Origin: Plazaster borealis
Lineage: Eukaryota > Echinodermata > Asteroidea > Forcipulatida > Labidiasteridae
Assembly (NCBI GenBank): GCA_021014325.1
Contig: CM037470.1
Span: 6,103,647-6,167,646 of the forward strand
DNA: 64,000 bases
Reading direction: 5' to 3'
A program made the position numbers and the translations under genes. Position 1 is the stretch's first letter. The number at the start of each line of letters is the position of its first letter. Of this stretch, positions 23,528 to 35,800 are shown one piece after another. The notes under the pieces are model-generated. The model made no database searches. It saw only the letters and a list, made by a program, of their open reading frames with translations, and was not told the origin of the DNA.

Positions 23528-23878
23528 TTAAAGGCACTGAACACGTTTGGAAATTGACCAGTGTTCTCACTTGGTGTATCCCAACATATGCATAAAATAA
23601 CAAACCTGTGAAAATTTGGGCTCAATTGGGCGAAGTTGCAAGAACATGATGGAAAACAACCACCCTTGTTGTACAAATCTGTGTGCTTTCAGATAGGAAT
23701 AAAAACTTCTTGCAAGAAGTTGTTATTATTTTAGTGAGAAATTACCTCTCTCTCAAACAGAGGGAGTCGTTTCCTACAATGTTTTCTACTATCAACAGCT
23801 CTCCGTTGCTTGTTACCAAGTAAGTTTTTATACTAATATTTGTTTTGAGTCATTACCAAACGTGTACGATACCTTTAA
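23528..23878 (-). mobile_element. TTAA-flanked MITE (family 1)
   Basis: TTAA at both ends, ttaaaggcactgaacacg at the left and cgtgtacgataccttta at the right. Slightly shorter than the others because of an internal deletion. Confidence 0.85.
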
Positions 23879-24387
23879 GCTTGGTTATAGGTTTTTATGC
23901 ATTGCGTGATGAGGTATGAAACGTGTTTGTGGTAACATCATGTGATTGTCTCTACTTTGCTGTGTAGGTCTTACCTTGATGCTATTACACTACCGCGGAG
24001 TTAACAAGTTTCTTCGATCCACTAAGCTTAAGTAGTATAGTCGGGCCGACGCAGGACAGTTATTGAAATCCGAAATCTTCCCCGCGGTAGTAGAATAAGT
24101 TCTTATGAGAATAATTTGCAAAGTAGATACAATCACGTGGTGTGAGCGCTTTTGTAACGGTGCAAAGAGAAGGAACCCCAACTTTGGCAGCAATTTTCAA
24201 ACTTGCTGAGCATATTTCAAAAGGTTCAATTTAATGATATTAAAATCTTTAAACATAAGTGACGGAAAAAAGATTGCAATTATACACTTAGCATAATATT
24301 CTTTATTTCCGAGGCAAAGTTAATATCTATTTAATTGCTGCGGTACCCGCTGCTAAAATATAGGATTCGAACTGCCTCTATCCATCG

Positions 24388-24500
24388 GGCTAGCTCAGTG
24401 GTCTAGTGGTAAAACATCTGCTCTAGCATGGCAAAGGTGTGGGGTTCGCATCCCACCCTAGTGATTTCTGCCTGTGGTTTTTGCCCCCCACGGAACTCAA
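24388..24500 (+). repeat. tRNA-like SINE head
   Basis: gggctagctcagtggtctagtgg (A-box) and ggttcgcatccc (B-box) are spaced as in a tRNA. Acceptor-stem pairing is poor and a SINE-like tail follows, so I do not call a functional tRNA. Confidence 0.55.
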
Positions 24501-26009
24501 CAATACAAGCAAATAATATAAATTATTATGTGCTTTGTTTTTTTCACATTGACTATCCTCCTTGGTCCAATGAACCGGCTACAAGAATTGAGTCAATTTG
24601 AGTCAACTATTGCTCAAATTTATCAGAGGGCCATGGCTTTGGTTCCAGTTAGCCTGTTTTGCCTGTATCCCCCCCGACCACCACACACACGAATATGGTG
24701 GCAAAGGGCAAACCGAATTAATCATCGACAAGATTCGATACCAGACGTAATTCAGTTAATGCTTCATTTGTATGAATAAACTGCAGCTTCAGAATTTATC
24801 AGGTTGTTAGTTCGGTTCCTGCCGAGAAAGGAATTTGTGTGCACTGCTTTCAGTTCGTGAAATGCTCTTTTACAATAAGGTAAATTGAACTACCAACTGT
24901 TTTACTGAATACCTTGGCGGAAAAAAAAACCTTGACGAAATACTTTCCAGTCGAGAAGCATTACGTGATTGTGAAGTAAATTTTTGAACGCCCACAGGTT
25001 AGCTATACCTCTGGGGTTCATAACAAACAGATTATACTTCCCTCGGGCTATTTGCAAATGCACTGTAACAAATCAATCTTGGTTCTAAGCTCTGCCTGGT
25101 CAAGCACTGCGGCTTAATTGGATCTTTCCGATTTTTGGGCAAGCAGTAGGACTATACTTCTGCTATTTTGCATTCACAAGTGCAATTCTGCATCATGTAA
25201 TTGTGAAGTCGTTCAGTGAAGCCCAACGAGCTAGAACTGGAGAACAATATTTTATCTCGGTGTAGCGCTGCTTTACTTGGTTCTTGTAAACTTTAACCGA
25301 CTGTCAGAAGGGGCAGGCAGTGGGGCTACGAATTGTGCTCTTTCCATGTGATTGTGAAGTCATTCATTGGAAACTCTAGATCATTAGGCTTGAAAATCAA
25401 ATCTCGATGAATCCCAGATCACCCAGCATAAGCTGGATCCTGCAGGTTTCGTTGAGTTGAAATTTACACTATATGTTGTTAAATAGCACTAATTTCTGCC
25501 AAAACGGTTACATTGGTGTTATTTGAACACCCTATGATGTTAATTTTGATTCTCTCCTCGGCTTCTTTTTGTGACTACGCACCCATGATGTCAATTTGAA
25601 CACCCCAGTTTTTGCAGTGTGCCTGCTTGGCAAAAACCGTCGTTTCGTACCTCCGACTCCGAGGATTCGTAGGTAAACTGCCATGTTGATGGACTCGCGC
25701 GTATGCTGCAAAAACTGGTTCGATCACTATTTACGAATCCTCCACGTGGCAAACCTCGCTGTAGATAAACACATTTAATGTTGTTACATTAAATAAATAA
25801 TAAAATGGGAGGGGGCTATAGTCTTATATGGCACACGAATGTATCAATAAGGTACCCAATGTGCTTGAAGAATCAGAAACATTGTAAGACAGGTTTTGAA
25901 TCTTTTTGAATTACGAGACTGATTTATAATTTACAGGGTACTGCGGATTCAGTGGATTCAGCAGCCACTGCCAGAAACACACGGGCCAAACCCCTTTTTG
26001 TGCATGCAT
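24501..26009. other. Intergenic, no recognisable feature
   Basis: Repeated short phrases such as gtgattgtgaagt(c/t)(a/g) appear near 24968, 25200 and 25349, but no clear array or gene. Confidence 0.4.
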
Positions 26010-26740
26010 TACACACTACACTGGGCCTACATCTTTACGTCCCATCCGAAGGACGAAGTGTCTTGCTTTAAGGACACACATGGGGCGTCAATCTGTCTTG
26101 AAATGTGGGGGGGGGGGGACACAGCAGGATCATTTACGGCGTGGGGTTCAGGGGCCCGCCCAAGAGCCCCTGGTGGGGTCCAGGGCGAAGCCCTTGGCGG
26201 GGGTTCCCCTGAAGCTGTTGGGTTTTAGCATGTTTAAACGACCTAGAAAAGCTCTCCATTAAATGGTCGATCGATTTCGGGCTCTACATAGACAGCGCGT
26301 CACAGGAAGTAAACATACAGTTCCATCAAAGTCTTCAGATCACGCTCGTGTGTAAAACCAAGGATACGCAGTGTTTCCAATCGCGGGCAGTTTCGTCCAG
26401 TGGGTAAATTGCCGAGCAGTTTCGGGCGGTGCATCGACTTAAGCGTTAGCTTTATACAGACAGCGCGTTACCGTAAGTCATACAGTAGATGACACATTAA
26501 ATTGCCCCTATGAGATACATGAGTTAAAACAAAACTGGGGGGACATTTGATATGGTGTCCCCCACCCTTCAAAAAGTGGGGGGGGGGACACGTGACCACC
26601 TGTGCCCCCCCCCCAGGATTGACGCCCCTGAGGACACAGGAGTCAAGACCGGGACTCGAACCCACACTCTGCTGATCAGAAACTCCAGAGCTTGAGAGTC
26701 CGGTGCTCTTAACCGCTCGGCAATGACACGCCATTGAAAC
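26010..26740 (-). repeat. tRNA-derived SINE interrupted by a hAT-like element
   Basis: Minus-strand SINE: head gccgagcggttaagagcacc ... gggttcgagtcccgg at 26640-26735, and body ccttcggatgggacgtaaag at 26037-26058. The two parts are separated by 26079-26630. Confidence 0.85.
26079..26630. mobile_element. hAT-like non-autonomous element
   Basis: AGGACACA occurs directly on both sides (26071-26078, 26631-26638), an 8-bp target duplication. Ends are catggggcgtcaat and attgacgcccctg, matching the CAGGGGCG-type ends usual in hAT transposons. The interior includes G and C homopolymers but no transposase. Confidence 0.88.
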
Positions 26741-26761
26741 CTCGCAGTAGATAAACACATG

Positions 26762-27420
26762 TTGTCATATTATTAATAATAATAACAATAATAATAAAGA
26801 TATTTGTAAAGCGCCTAATGCAAAAGCCTCTGAGCGCATAAAAAGAACAATAAAATATACAATGAGTGGAAGATACATTACAAGTAAACAGATAACAAAT
26901 AAGCAGCTTCAAACAAATGAGTTTTTAACAGAGACTTAAAACAGTGTAAAGAACTAGCTTGGCGAACATGCACAGGAAGACTATTCCAAAGAAATGGAGC
27001 AGCGTAATAACATGATCTTTGAACATAAAAAATGGAAGAAGCTCTTGTACTTGTGGTAAGCAATGACTGTTGAAATGAACGTAAAGTCCGAGTATGGGAA
27101 TAATGGTAAATAAGTTCAGATAAATACACAAGATAATGACATGTTTGAGCTTTGAAAGTTAACAAAAGAATTTTATAAATTGTACAAAACTTAACTGGGA
27201 GCCAATGCAATTTCATTAGTACTGATGTAGGCCTAATAATTATGGTGAGAACGAGGCAAGCAAGAAACGAGGCGAGCAGCAGTGTTTTGTACACGTTGAA
27301 TTTTAGCGAGATCTTTATCAGGGAGTCTATAGACGATGTGACCTGTGACATCACATGTTTACAAAAGAGCCACAGAGCCTTGACTTCCTGCAAGCACGAT
27401 TTGTACACAGCTCAATGGAA
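26762..27420 (-). mobile_element. L2/CR1-like LINE 3' portion
   Basis: The minus-strand frame 27408-26878 ends with LMKLHWLPVKFCTIYKILLL, CHYLVYLSELIYHYS, RTLRSFQQSLL, YAAPFLWNSLPVHVRQASS and FKSLLKTHLF, the standard sequence after reverse transcriptase in CR1/L2 LINEs. The 3' end carries ggcgctttacaaatatc and a (ttatta)n tail at 26765-26800. Confidence 0.88.
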
Positions 27421-27639
27421 GAAAACTTAAAATCTTATATTTTATGGAGATTGCACTGTCTAATTCTTATCAACTTTTGATATGATGAAAGGGGGCACAT
27501 CTCAAAACTTGTCCAGCTTTTACTTTCATAACTCTTGGATTTATGTGGAAATTATGACACAAAATGTCACCTTTCCCATATGACCAGTGCAGTATCTTGC
27601 CTGCCAGAAAATCCAAAGAATGTACAAGGTTACTTTTAT

Positions 27640-27850
27640 TGTAAACAGAGGTCACATGGTCTATAAAGAAGAGAATTGCTGGAATCAAGTCTAATTGTGA
27701 CGAAAGCGTGAACAAGACGAAGAGTAGTAGCTTCATCCAGGTAGCGGCGAATCGGTGCTATTTTTCTGATAGCCATGAGAGCTGCTTTGCAAACATTATC
27801 AACATATATGCACTTTATGGATACGTTAACAAGCTTTCGAGCGAAATCAT
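27640..27850 (-). mobile_element. Upstream LINE fragment
   Basis: The minus-strand frame reads ALMAIRKIAPIRRYLDEATT, LVHAFVTIRLDSSNSLLY, the segment that precedes the block at 26762-27420 in such LINEs. About 200 bp between them (27430-27640) do not align and may be inserted or diverged. Confidence 0.75.
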
Positions 27851-27879
27851 TTTGTACCAACGACCTCAGAGTCAATTAA

Positions 27880-28467
27880 TGTGAGGAACTCCCAACAAAC
27901 CTGCAATCTCCTTGCCCATTTGAATGGTCTGGTAACTTCGGCGATAGTTTGACCAATTAAGAGTGATTTCACGTAAATACTGGAAATTATGTGTCCATGG
28001 TCAAACATTTATTATAAAAACCTGTGTGGATAAAAGAACTTAGGGTGCCAGTAAACAAACTAGACTTTTAAAATCCATATAGCCCGTTGCCATAGTAACA
28101 TGCCATTTTGTTTTGTGGGCATTTTTTGAAAAATGTTCGGGTCTTAAAAATTTGCTTAAAGCTTATCTTTAAAAGTTCACCTAGCCTAAAATAGAAAAAA
28201 ATATCACAAAACAATTTGTATATTAATTACAAATTAAGATTCTTGGCCTTTGATAAAACATTTGTTGTTATTTGTGCCACCCTTGAGTAATTAAGAACGT
28301 GCATTAGCACATGTTTTTTAGAACTTGACATTTTGTACCCTACAAATATCAACTTGCCAGGGGTCTCAAAATATTTTCCTTTCGGTTGTGATAAGGGCCA
28401 AAATTGGTCTTTAAATAGCAGATTTGCCAATGATTTGCTTGGCCACTGCAATACCTCACGGTAACAT
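27880..28467. other. No recognisable feature
   Basis: AT-rich, no gene-like frame. Confidence 0.4.
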
Positions 28468-29123
28468 TTAAAGGGTGTTCACAACATTGGGAAGGTTGAA
28501 AATCTAAATGTTCACAGATTTTCAAATAACTTATTTGGTATAAAGATGGTCATGGTGTGAAAACTTTCCATAAAATATCCTTGCTTGAACTGTTGTGGTT
28601 TTTTGAGAAATATGAAAACATATACCCTTTTCCCCACTGTTTTCTCGTGACTCCGATGAACGATTGAACTTACACTTTCACAAGCTTTTCATTTCACGTA
28701 TGTTGGGTCAAAATAAGTGCAGAACTTGGTCTTTTACCATTGTCGATGTTGTCCTTGTGCTTGAGACCACCCTCAGTGATACAGTGATAAGAAATAACTA
28801 TTTTCGAGGACACTGAAATCATTTCGAGCTCACGAAATACATTATTTCGAGATACGAACTAAATGTTCGAAATGTTTTGGATCGCGCGAAAAGATTTCAA
28901 GCGCACGAAATATTTTCGAGCTCACAAAATAACTGATTGAGGCCCGAAATGTTTTCTGAGCAAATGATTTTGAGCGCATCACGAAATAACTTATATTCTA
29001 ATGATCGATTGAACCAATACACACTAACTGTCATGTCATGAAATAATGTATAATTGGTAAACAAAGTGCAGATATTAAAGCCTACTGGTCTTTGACAACT
29101 ACCAATCGTGTACACTTGCTTAA
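28468..29123. mobile_element. TTAA-flanked MITE, about 650 bp, with tttcgagctcacgaaat repeats
   Basis: TTAA at both ends, with taaagggtgttcacaac at the left and gtgtacacttgcttaa at the right. Between 28790 and 28985 the phrase tttcgag(c/a)(t/g)cacgaaat and relatives recur about ten times in both orientations. Confidence 0.7.
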
Positions 29124-30447
29124 GGATAATGCTCAGCGATAAGTCGTGCTCTATCTATTATCTTCAACCTTTCTATTTTCTTCCGGCCCTTGACTAGTAT
29201 TGTCAATGCATCAGCCCAAAACCAAGCCATTATAGACTTTTGAGTCCTTTGGACCGTATTCGTTTTGAGATTTGATTTTTTATTGTTAATCTCTTCATCT
29301 CAGAATAAAAACTTAGTACAAAATGCTCTCAAAGGATTGTTAATACGTTAATACTACTTTGAAATCCATTGTTAAATTGGTTTTGAAGCACAAAGAAATG
29401 TTTGCAAATGGTCTAAAGATTGTTTTTCTTTTGTTTTCTTCTACTTCTTCTTCTACTTCTTTTTCTTTTAAAATCAAAATTTCCATACAATCTGAAATGG
29501 CTACACGTATACAGCCTACTATGGGAACAAATCGCTCTCATGCATGGGTTCTTATATTATTCAAATCCCCAAGTAAATTACTGTGTATATTTCAAAGTTA
29601 ATAAAATATAACTATCGTGCTATCTGCCTTTTGCCGACGCTAAAAACACTGAACAAAAACACACTGTATTTTCTTTTTTTTAGTTTTACGAAAAACATGG
29701 CAAATTTTTGTTTTTCCAAGGTTTTGCAAAAAAACCCAAAAACATCAGGCTTTCCCCCCTCCATTGATGGTGGGTGCTACATCGGAAATTTGAGAAGCCA
29801 TGTGTTGCTTGAATATAAAATTAATAATGGAACTTACCAGTCAAATTATTGTGATAGGCTATACGAAGTAAAAAAATGAATCGCTGTCAATGTAGAGGTC
29901 CATGACTCTTCGCGACTTTGAATGTTTTTGAAACAGATATATGGCGCCATACAAATGCTGCGAATCATCATCATCATCATCATCAATCTTAACATGAGGT
30001 TTATAATTTTCATTGAAAGAGGTCATACGAGTTTTTAGAATATACTTTAAAGGTAGGGGTCACAGATTAGTTTTTGTCAAAATAATGCTGACATATAGGC
30101 ACTTTATCAAGAAAGAAGCAAACGAATTTAAAAAACTGTCACGGTGTTTTCATCAAGAACGTCGAATACCATCCACGTTTAGCGAGGTGACAGCGGGTAC
30201 CAACCGCATCTCTGGCCGCATTATTCACAAATGGACACAACGGAAATTTGAATCTCCAAAACTCGTCTTGAGGTGTGATTTGGTGATTCAAACATTTCGA
30301 CATACTTTTATTGATTTCTTATCAAAGGAGGGCATTTCAGAGGAAATAATTTCAAAGCATGCTTACTACCATTAGCATTATATCAAGGCTTTCGGATACA
30401 AATTACACATTTTGTGGGGGGTTATTTACCGAAGTATGATCCTACCT
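29124..30447. other. Intergenic; ttctact and atc simple repeats; unexplained open frame
   Basis: Simple tracts at 29438-29470 (ttcttctac) and 29966-29986 (atc). An open frame at 30013-30375 (+, 120 codons) is basic and has no motif I recognise; codon usage does not resemble the cyclase exons. I do not call it a gene. Confidence 0.4.
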
Positions 30448-30821
30448 TTAAAGGTATCGTACACGTTTGGTAATAACTCAAAACAAATATTGGCATAAAA
30501 ACTTACTTGGTAACAAGCAACGGAGAGCTGTTGATAGTATAAAACATTGTAGGAAACGACTCCCTCTGAAGTAACGTAGTTTTTGAGAAAGAGGTAAATT
30601 CTCACTAAAATAATAACAACTTCTTACAAGAAGTTTTTATTCCTATCTGAAAGCACACAAATTTGTACAACAAGGGTGTTTTTTCTTTCATCATTTTCTT
30701 GCAACTTCGATGACCAATTGAGCCCAAATTTTCACAGACTTGTTATTTTATGCATATGTTGGGATACACCAAGTGAGAACACTGGTCTTTAACAATTTCG
30801 AAACGTGTTCAGCGCCTTTAA
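30448..30821 (+). mobile_element. TTAA-flanked MITE (family 1)
   Basis: TTAA at both ends, near-identical over its length to the copy at 3086. Confidence 0.88.
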
Positions 30822-30869
30822 GTCGGCCATACCGTTTGCTTCGAGTAATTTTTTTTAAAAACCAGGAGC

Positions 30870-31140
30870 GGAGCTATGTATCAATCTTGATTGCTAAGCG
30901 AAGTGTGATGTCGCAATACAAATCACTATGGCAACCATGACAACTCATCAAAAATGAATCTTGTATAGTGTTTTGTGAAATCGTAAGAAATGTTCAATAC
31001 AGAATACTCACAGAAAGCGCTTAGTAGGCCGGAAAATTGAAATATTTCGCACGATTTAACAAAACACCATACAATTCATTTTATGGTGAGCTGTCATGGT
31101 TGCTATAATGAATTGCATTGCGACATTACACTAAAAAAAG
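30870..31140. repeat. Relics of the ttcacaaag-family MITE
   Basis: gcaatacaaatcactatgg, accatgacaactcatc and ttttgtgaaatcg (30915-30985), then an inverted partial repetition (31050-31130). Confidence 0.55.
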
Positions 31141-31285
31141 AAAAACAGAAAAATTAGATAATATTTAAATTTAACTTTGCCTTTACAGAAATTTGTACAT
31201 AAGGTCGGTTTTAAGGGAGGTGTTGAAGAGGTTGAGGGACGAACCAGTGAGTAAATGTTAATGGGAAGATTTTTCCACAGTTAAT

Positions 31286-31545
31286 GGGCTACATTTCGGA
31301 TTGATCTATCCTCCAACCCCCGTGACTGATACGATATTGGTTCTGTCAGATTGGGTTGATTAGCGGAGCGTAGACCGATTCGACTGGGATGACAAGATGT
31401 GATTAGTTCCGATACGGTGGGCTACATTCCGGAATGATCTATCACCCACACCAAGGACTGATAATATTGGTTCTGTCACAATGTGTTGACTAGCGGAGCG
31501 AAGATCAGTTCGACTGTGATGTGATCAGATGTGATACGGTGGTAA
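31286..31545. repeat. Two tandem copies of a 133-bp sequence
   Basis: gggctacatt(t/c)cgga(t/a)tgatctatc starts copies at 31286 and 31419. Both contain gcggagcg(t/a)aga and end gatacggtgg. Confidence 0.85.
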
Positions 31546-31661
31546 AGTACCTCGTATTAAACAGTTTGTCATGATCCTTAGTTTGTAAATAATTCTGAAT
31601 TGAATTAGAAGCATACGGTAGCTCATCAACGCCAATTCCCAGAGAACCACGTTTTCTTGAT

Positions 31662-31872
31662 TTCGTTATTATCGCCGTAGTATTGCGATAGGCCTATAGT
31701 GCCGTAGTTTATTGCGTTAAATCGCCGTATTTTGATGCGTTATATCGCCGTATTTTATTTAGTTAGATTCCGTACAGGCGCAAATTTTGGCGATATAACG
31801 CATAGTATGGCAACATAACGCAATAAAATCCGGCGATACATCGCAACAAAATACGGTGATATACCGCTGTAA
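31662..31872. repeat. Inverted arrays of atcgccgtattttattgcgtt
   Basis: The left half repeats atcgccgtatttt(a/g)t(t)gcgtta; the right half carries the reverse complement (ataacgcaataaaat, cggcgata). The two halves can fold into an extended hairpin around about 31765. Confidence 0.8.
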
Positions 31873-31910
31873 AAAAGACCCTGACTTCTATCAATTTAAT
31901 CTAAACTTTA

Positions 31911-32142
31911 AAAACTCCTGGGTCCGAATTGACCAGGATTCCGGGTCCCAGGGGGCCTGACCTATTCCCGGGTCAGGCTTACCAGGAAAATGGTTCGATA
32001 AACAATGGGATTTTAACCCGGATTTTGCGTAGTTTCTGGGTTATTTTTTACACAGATTCCGGGTCACACTGACCCAGAAATGCGTCAGACCCCAAGGGAA
32101 CCGGATCTTGGTCAATTCTGACCAGGAACTTTTTAGAGTGTA
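31911..32142 (+). mobile_element. GGGTCA-family MITE
   Basis: ctgggtccgaattgacc ... gattccgggtcacactgacc ... gaactttttagagtgta, aligned with the copies at 1, 38188 and 39006. Confidence 0.8.
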
Positions 32143-32267
32143 ATTGTGAATTTGTTTATTGTTTATTGCTTTAAATTTGAGTGTTTTTATTTTTACTATT
32201 TGAATCAAGGCTAGTTTTAATTCCCCAGTGTGGCATAATAAAGTTTTATCTCATCTGATCTTATAGT

Positions 32268-32640
32268 AACGTGTCGTGGCCGAGCGGTTTAGAGCATCGG
32301 ACTCAAGTTCTGCTGGCTGAGTCATCAGGGTGTGGGTTCGAATCCCGGTCATGACACTTGTGTCCTTGAGCAAGACACTTGGCTATAATTGCTTCTCTTC
32401 ACCCAGGGGTAAATGGGTACCTGTGAGGGCAGAGATGGTTCTTGTGATTGATTTAGCTTGGTGCGCTACATATTTGGCAGCACAGGATGTATACTCCCAA
32501 GGGAGCTGAGATGGTTTCAGGAATGAGACATAAATTGACCAGGGGTAATAATGTTGGAGCGCCATGAGCGTCACTGAATGACGGATTTGAGCGCTGTATA
32601 AGAATCCACTGTTATTATTATTATTGTTAGTATTATCTTT
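32268..32640 (+). repeat. tRNA-derived SINE with (att)n tail
   Basis: Head gtggccgagcggtttagagc and gggttcgaatcccgg, body cttgagcaagacacttgg, 3' part gagcgctgtataagaatcc then (att)n. It ends about 190 bp before coding exon A. Confidence 0.88.
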
Positions 32641-32825
32641 ATTATAGAGTCAAATTGGGTGATTCGTCGAACTGTTGGCAGGCAAACTGATCATCAACTG
32701 CAATGGTCAATCTTACATCTTAATTGATTGACGATCCCTTCAAATGCAAAATAATGCACAATCACCGGTGTGTCCCTTTACTAATTGCGTGTTTATTGAA
32801 TTTGTGTTGGTCTTTTGTATTGCAG

Positions 32826-32899
32826 TACGGGTTGATACAAATCTGCCTGAAAGATTTAGTTCTTGAGAGATTTGGAGAGAGTACATGGGACACCATACG
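32826..32899 (+). CDS. GUCY1B2: sGC beta-2-like exon A: H-NOX start (residues 2-25)
   Basis: The exon opens directly with Tyr-Gly-Leu-Ile after a good acceptor (pyrimidine-rich tract ending in ttgtattgcag), and ends in CG before gtaaga (phase 2). The residues match the start of beta subunits, which begin Met-Tyr-Gly, followed by the [14 protein letters not shown] helix region. Because Tyr is the first codon, the initiator Met must be the last codon of an upstream exon (phase 0). No in-frame ATG replaces it here. Confidence 0.93.
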
Positions 32900-35800
32900 G
32901 TAAGAAGAAGTCTCATTCGGGGATCTGTTTGCCTAGTTTGGTTTTCGCAGCTAGCTTTAAATAGGTTGATCCAAGGGTAGGGCCTACATGGGGGCGGGTG
33001 AAAAAGATAAAAGTTTAAGAGACGGAAATGATGAATGTAGTGTGGGTTTCTCATCCAACGGTAGACGAGGGCGTTTACCGAAGAGAGTTTAAGTCCTCAC
33101 TTTTTAGACAAATATTGAAAAAAACAAAATTGCATTGAAGACCATTTATTTGCAACGTCTCAGTCATTGAATCTGCAAGAAATACGAACAACCTTAAAGG
33201 GGCACGTTTCCTTTGGATTGGGTGCTTTGGGCTACAAAAAGTGTTCGTTATTAATTATGGTTGGAAAGATTCTTAGGCTATTCGTTTACTGTAATTCCTT
33301 CACAACAATGCTCCAGAATACCTCATCAATCTCATCCATCCATACCCCTTAGCAGCATAAACCGGACTGGGACTCGAACAATCTGCTGATCAGAAAAACC
33401 ACAGCTTTGCGTTATTCAGTAGCACTGTGAGCTTGCCAGCCAGCAGATCCCCATATGCTGTGTGTCTACCAGCGCCCGTGACTCCCCAAAAATCCTCCTT
33501 GCTTCTTTTATAATTCTACCCATGCCATCTTTTGCAATCTTCCCAACATTTTTCCCCAAAGCATGGTCCTTCCTTATTATCCATAGAGTTGTCTGTGTTT
33601 ATGTTGTTGTTCATAGCAAAGCAATAATATTTGACCATGAAGCAACCGAATTAATTAATTATTGCATTTTATTTTGGCCTTAGGGAAATTAATTGGTTGA
33701 ATTAAGAAGCTTTGAGTTTCATCTTCTTTGGTTGTCAGCATTGTAGTTTCTTGTCGTGTACGATCAGCTTAAAGAAGTGATTGATTGCAGTGGTTGCTTT
33801 TAATTTATCTAAGATGTGTGTCCGCTCTGGATTATAGTTTTGTATACGGTTTTTATTGTTTGTTTAAAAGAAAGTTTGACCTCGTTATTTTGCCTTGTTT
33901 TGCACTCAGTGCGCTTTTGGGGTTTGTGAACATATAATGATCTGAGTAAAATATCGTATCATGTTGTCTGATTATTTGTGTGTGAAAAACTTGAATTGGC
34001 AACAGTGGTAAGACTTTTTTGTTTAAAATCACAACGGTTGATTCCATCCACAAGAAGTATAATTACCGGTTTCAACAAGTATAGTCGTCCCTCAAACGAT
34101 TTCCTGATAATTCCACTAAAAAAATAGGAGAAACGATGTTTTTTTGTGAAAGAGTAATTCTTGATCAGAAAAACACACTATAGTCTAACTTATTATTTTT
34201 TGTAAATACTTGTCACGGTGCTACTAGGGACTTTGGTGGATTATGTCGCCGGTTAAACTCATTTCAGGCGTGGTTCATTAAACAACGGTTTTTTTTATGT
34301 CCAATTGGATAACAAGGGAAAAAAGAAGAAAAAGAAGAAAACAACCCCAAACCCCGAGAGCAGTCAGTAACCTGTGAATTCCCTTTTTATTACATTTTGA
34401 AAGTGAGATGAAGAACACCAGATTCCCTGGCGACCCAGTGCGTCATATTCATGGGGGGGGGGGGGTGGCGGCGCAAATACATATTTGATTTTGATGTATC
34501 GAACCATTTATTCCCGGCGGCGCAAATACATATTTGATTTTGATGTATCGAACCATTTATTCCCGGGGGGGGGGTGGTTGTCGACTGATGGGACTATTAT
34601 ACAGCAGCAGGAACACTTGGGATAGTCAAGATTCTCAACACATTTGCATGAAAAGCTCAAAACTAAACATAAACAGAGAAAAATATGCAATTATTTGTGT
34701 TAACTTTGGGTTGAACAAAGACAAATTGACTAGAGCGGGACTTGAACTTGCGACTTCGAGATTAACGTGCTTTACCACCTAGCCCTATGTTGGCGGTCTC
34801 CTTATCTTGTCAATAGCTTTGTTCGGGTTCCACTAGCACATTGTAATGAGAAAAACGAAAGTGTATCTTACTGTAAAATTAATATATCTGTGTAATAACG
34901 TTTGCTTTCTATGATTATCTCACAAGAAAAAAAGCGGGAGTAGAAGACAAGTTTGTGAATTTCCAACAGTATGATGATGACGTCACATACAAGCTTGCTG
35001 AGGCAGCAGCCGATCTTTTGGGTAAGGGCTTTAATCTATATGAGTTTAGAAAGCGAAAATAAATGGACGGGTGTGCAGCCCCTAAATGTAGCCTGCAAGC
35101 TAAATGTAGACAGGCCTTCAATGAAGCTCGAGACCCAACTGTAACCAGGATCCAAATGATGCTTGAGACCTCAAATATTAGGCCCTAAATTGAGCTTGAG
35201 GTCTTAATGTAGCCAGGCCCGAAATGTGGCTCGAGACATAAATGTTGCCACATGCCTTAATTATAGTCCAAAACCAAAATGTAATAACCGGTCCTTAATA
35301 GCCTGATACAGTCTGAGACTAAATGTAGCCAGGCTCTAAATAGAGCTCGGAGTCTTACAGTAGCCAGGCCCTAAATGTAGCACGGCCCTAAATATAGACA
35401 TGCACTTATGCAGTTCGAGAAATGGAGCAAGGCCTACATATAGTTCGAGACCTAAATGTAGCCATACCCCTTAATGTAGCCCAAAACCATCGTTAAATAT
35501 GCAACTCAGACCTTAATTTTAATGAGGCCCCAACCATATAAGCAAAAACATAATCTACTCATGTACTTGAACACACACCCACACCCACACACGCACACGC
35601 CCGCACACACCGATGTCGTTTCCCTATAATTACTTATTATGGTGGTGGTTTTCTTGATTCAAACTGCGTGGTAGTTAATGGCCCCTTTGGGACCTGTTAG
35701 AAATTGTTTCAGCTATGCCGTCGACTAATTGTCTGACTAATTGTCACTCAAAAAACAAATACGCACTGGTGATCATCCAAAATGCTGCACTGGTCGTTGA

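Larger units (their letters stand above)
32900..34926 (+). other. Intron 2 (after exon A)
   Basis: Contains the tandem pair at 34467-34564 and the tRNA-like sequence at 34727-34797. The remainder is AT-rich with no exon-like sequence that I can support. Confidence 0.7.

Noticed and set aside
24388..24470. Functional tRNA gene
   Set aside because: A- and B-box-like sequences exist but the acceptor stem does not pair, and a SINE-like tail follows. The same applies at 8303, 34727 and in the SINE heads.
26878..27408. 176-codon minus-strand frame as a cellular gene
   Set aside because: Its sequence is the region after reverse transcriptase in CR1/L2-type LINEs, with an upstream fragment and a simple-repeat tail.
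30013..30375. 120-codon + strand frame
   Set aside because: No recognised motif, no splice or start context, codon use unlike the cyclase exons; recorded only as unassigned.
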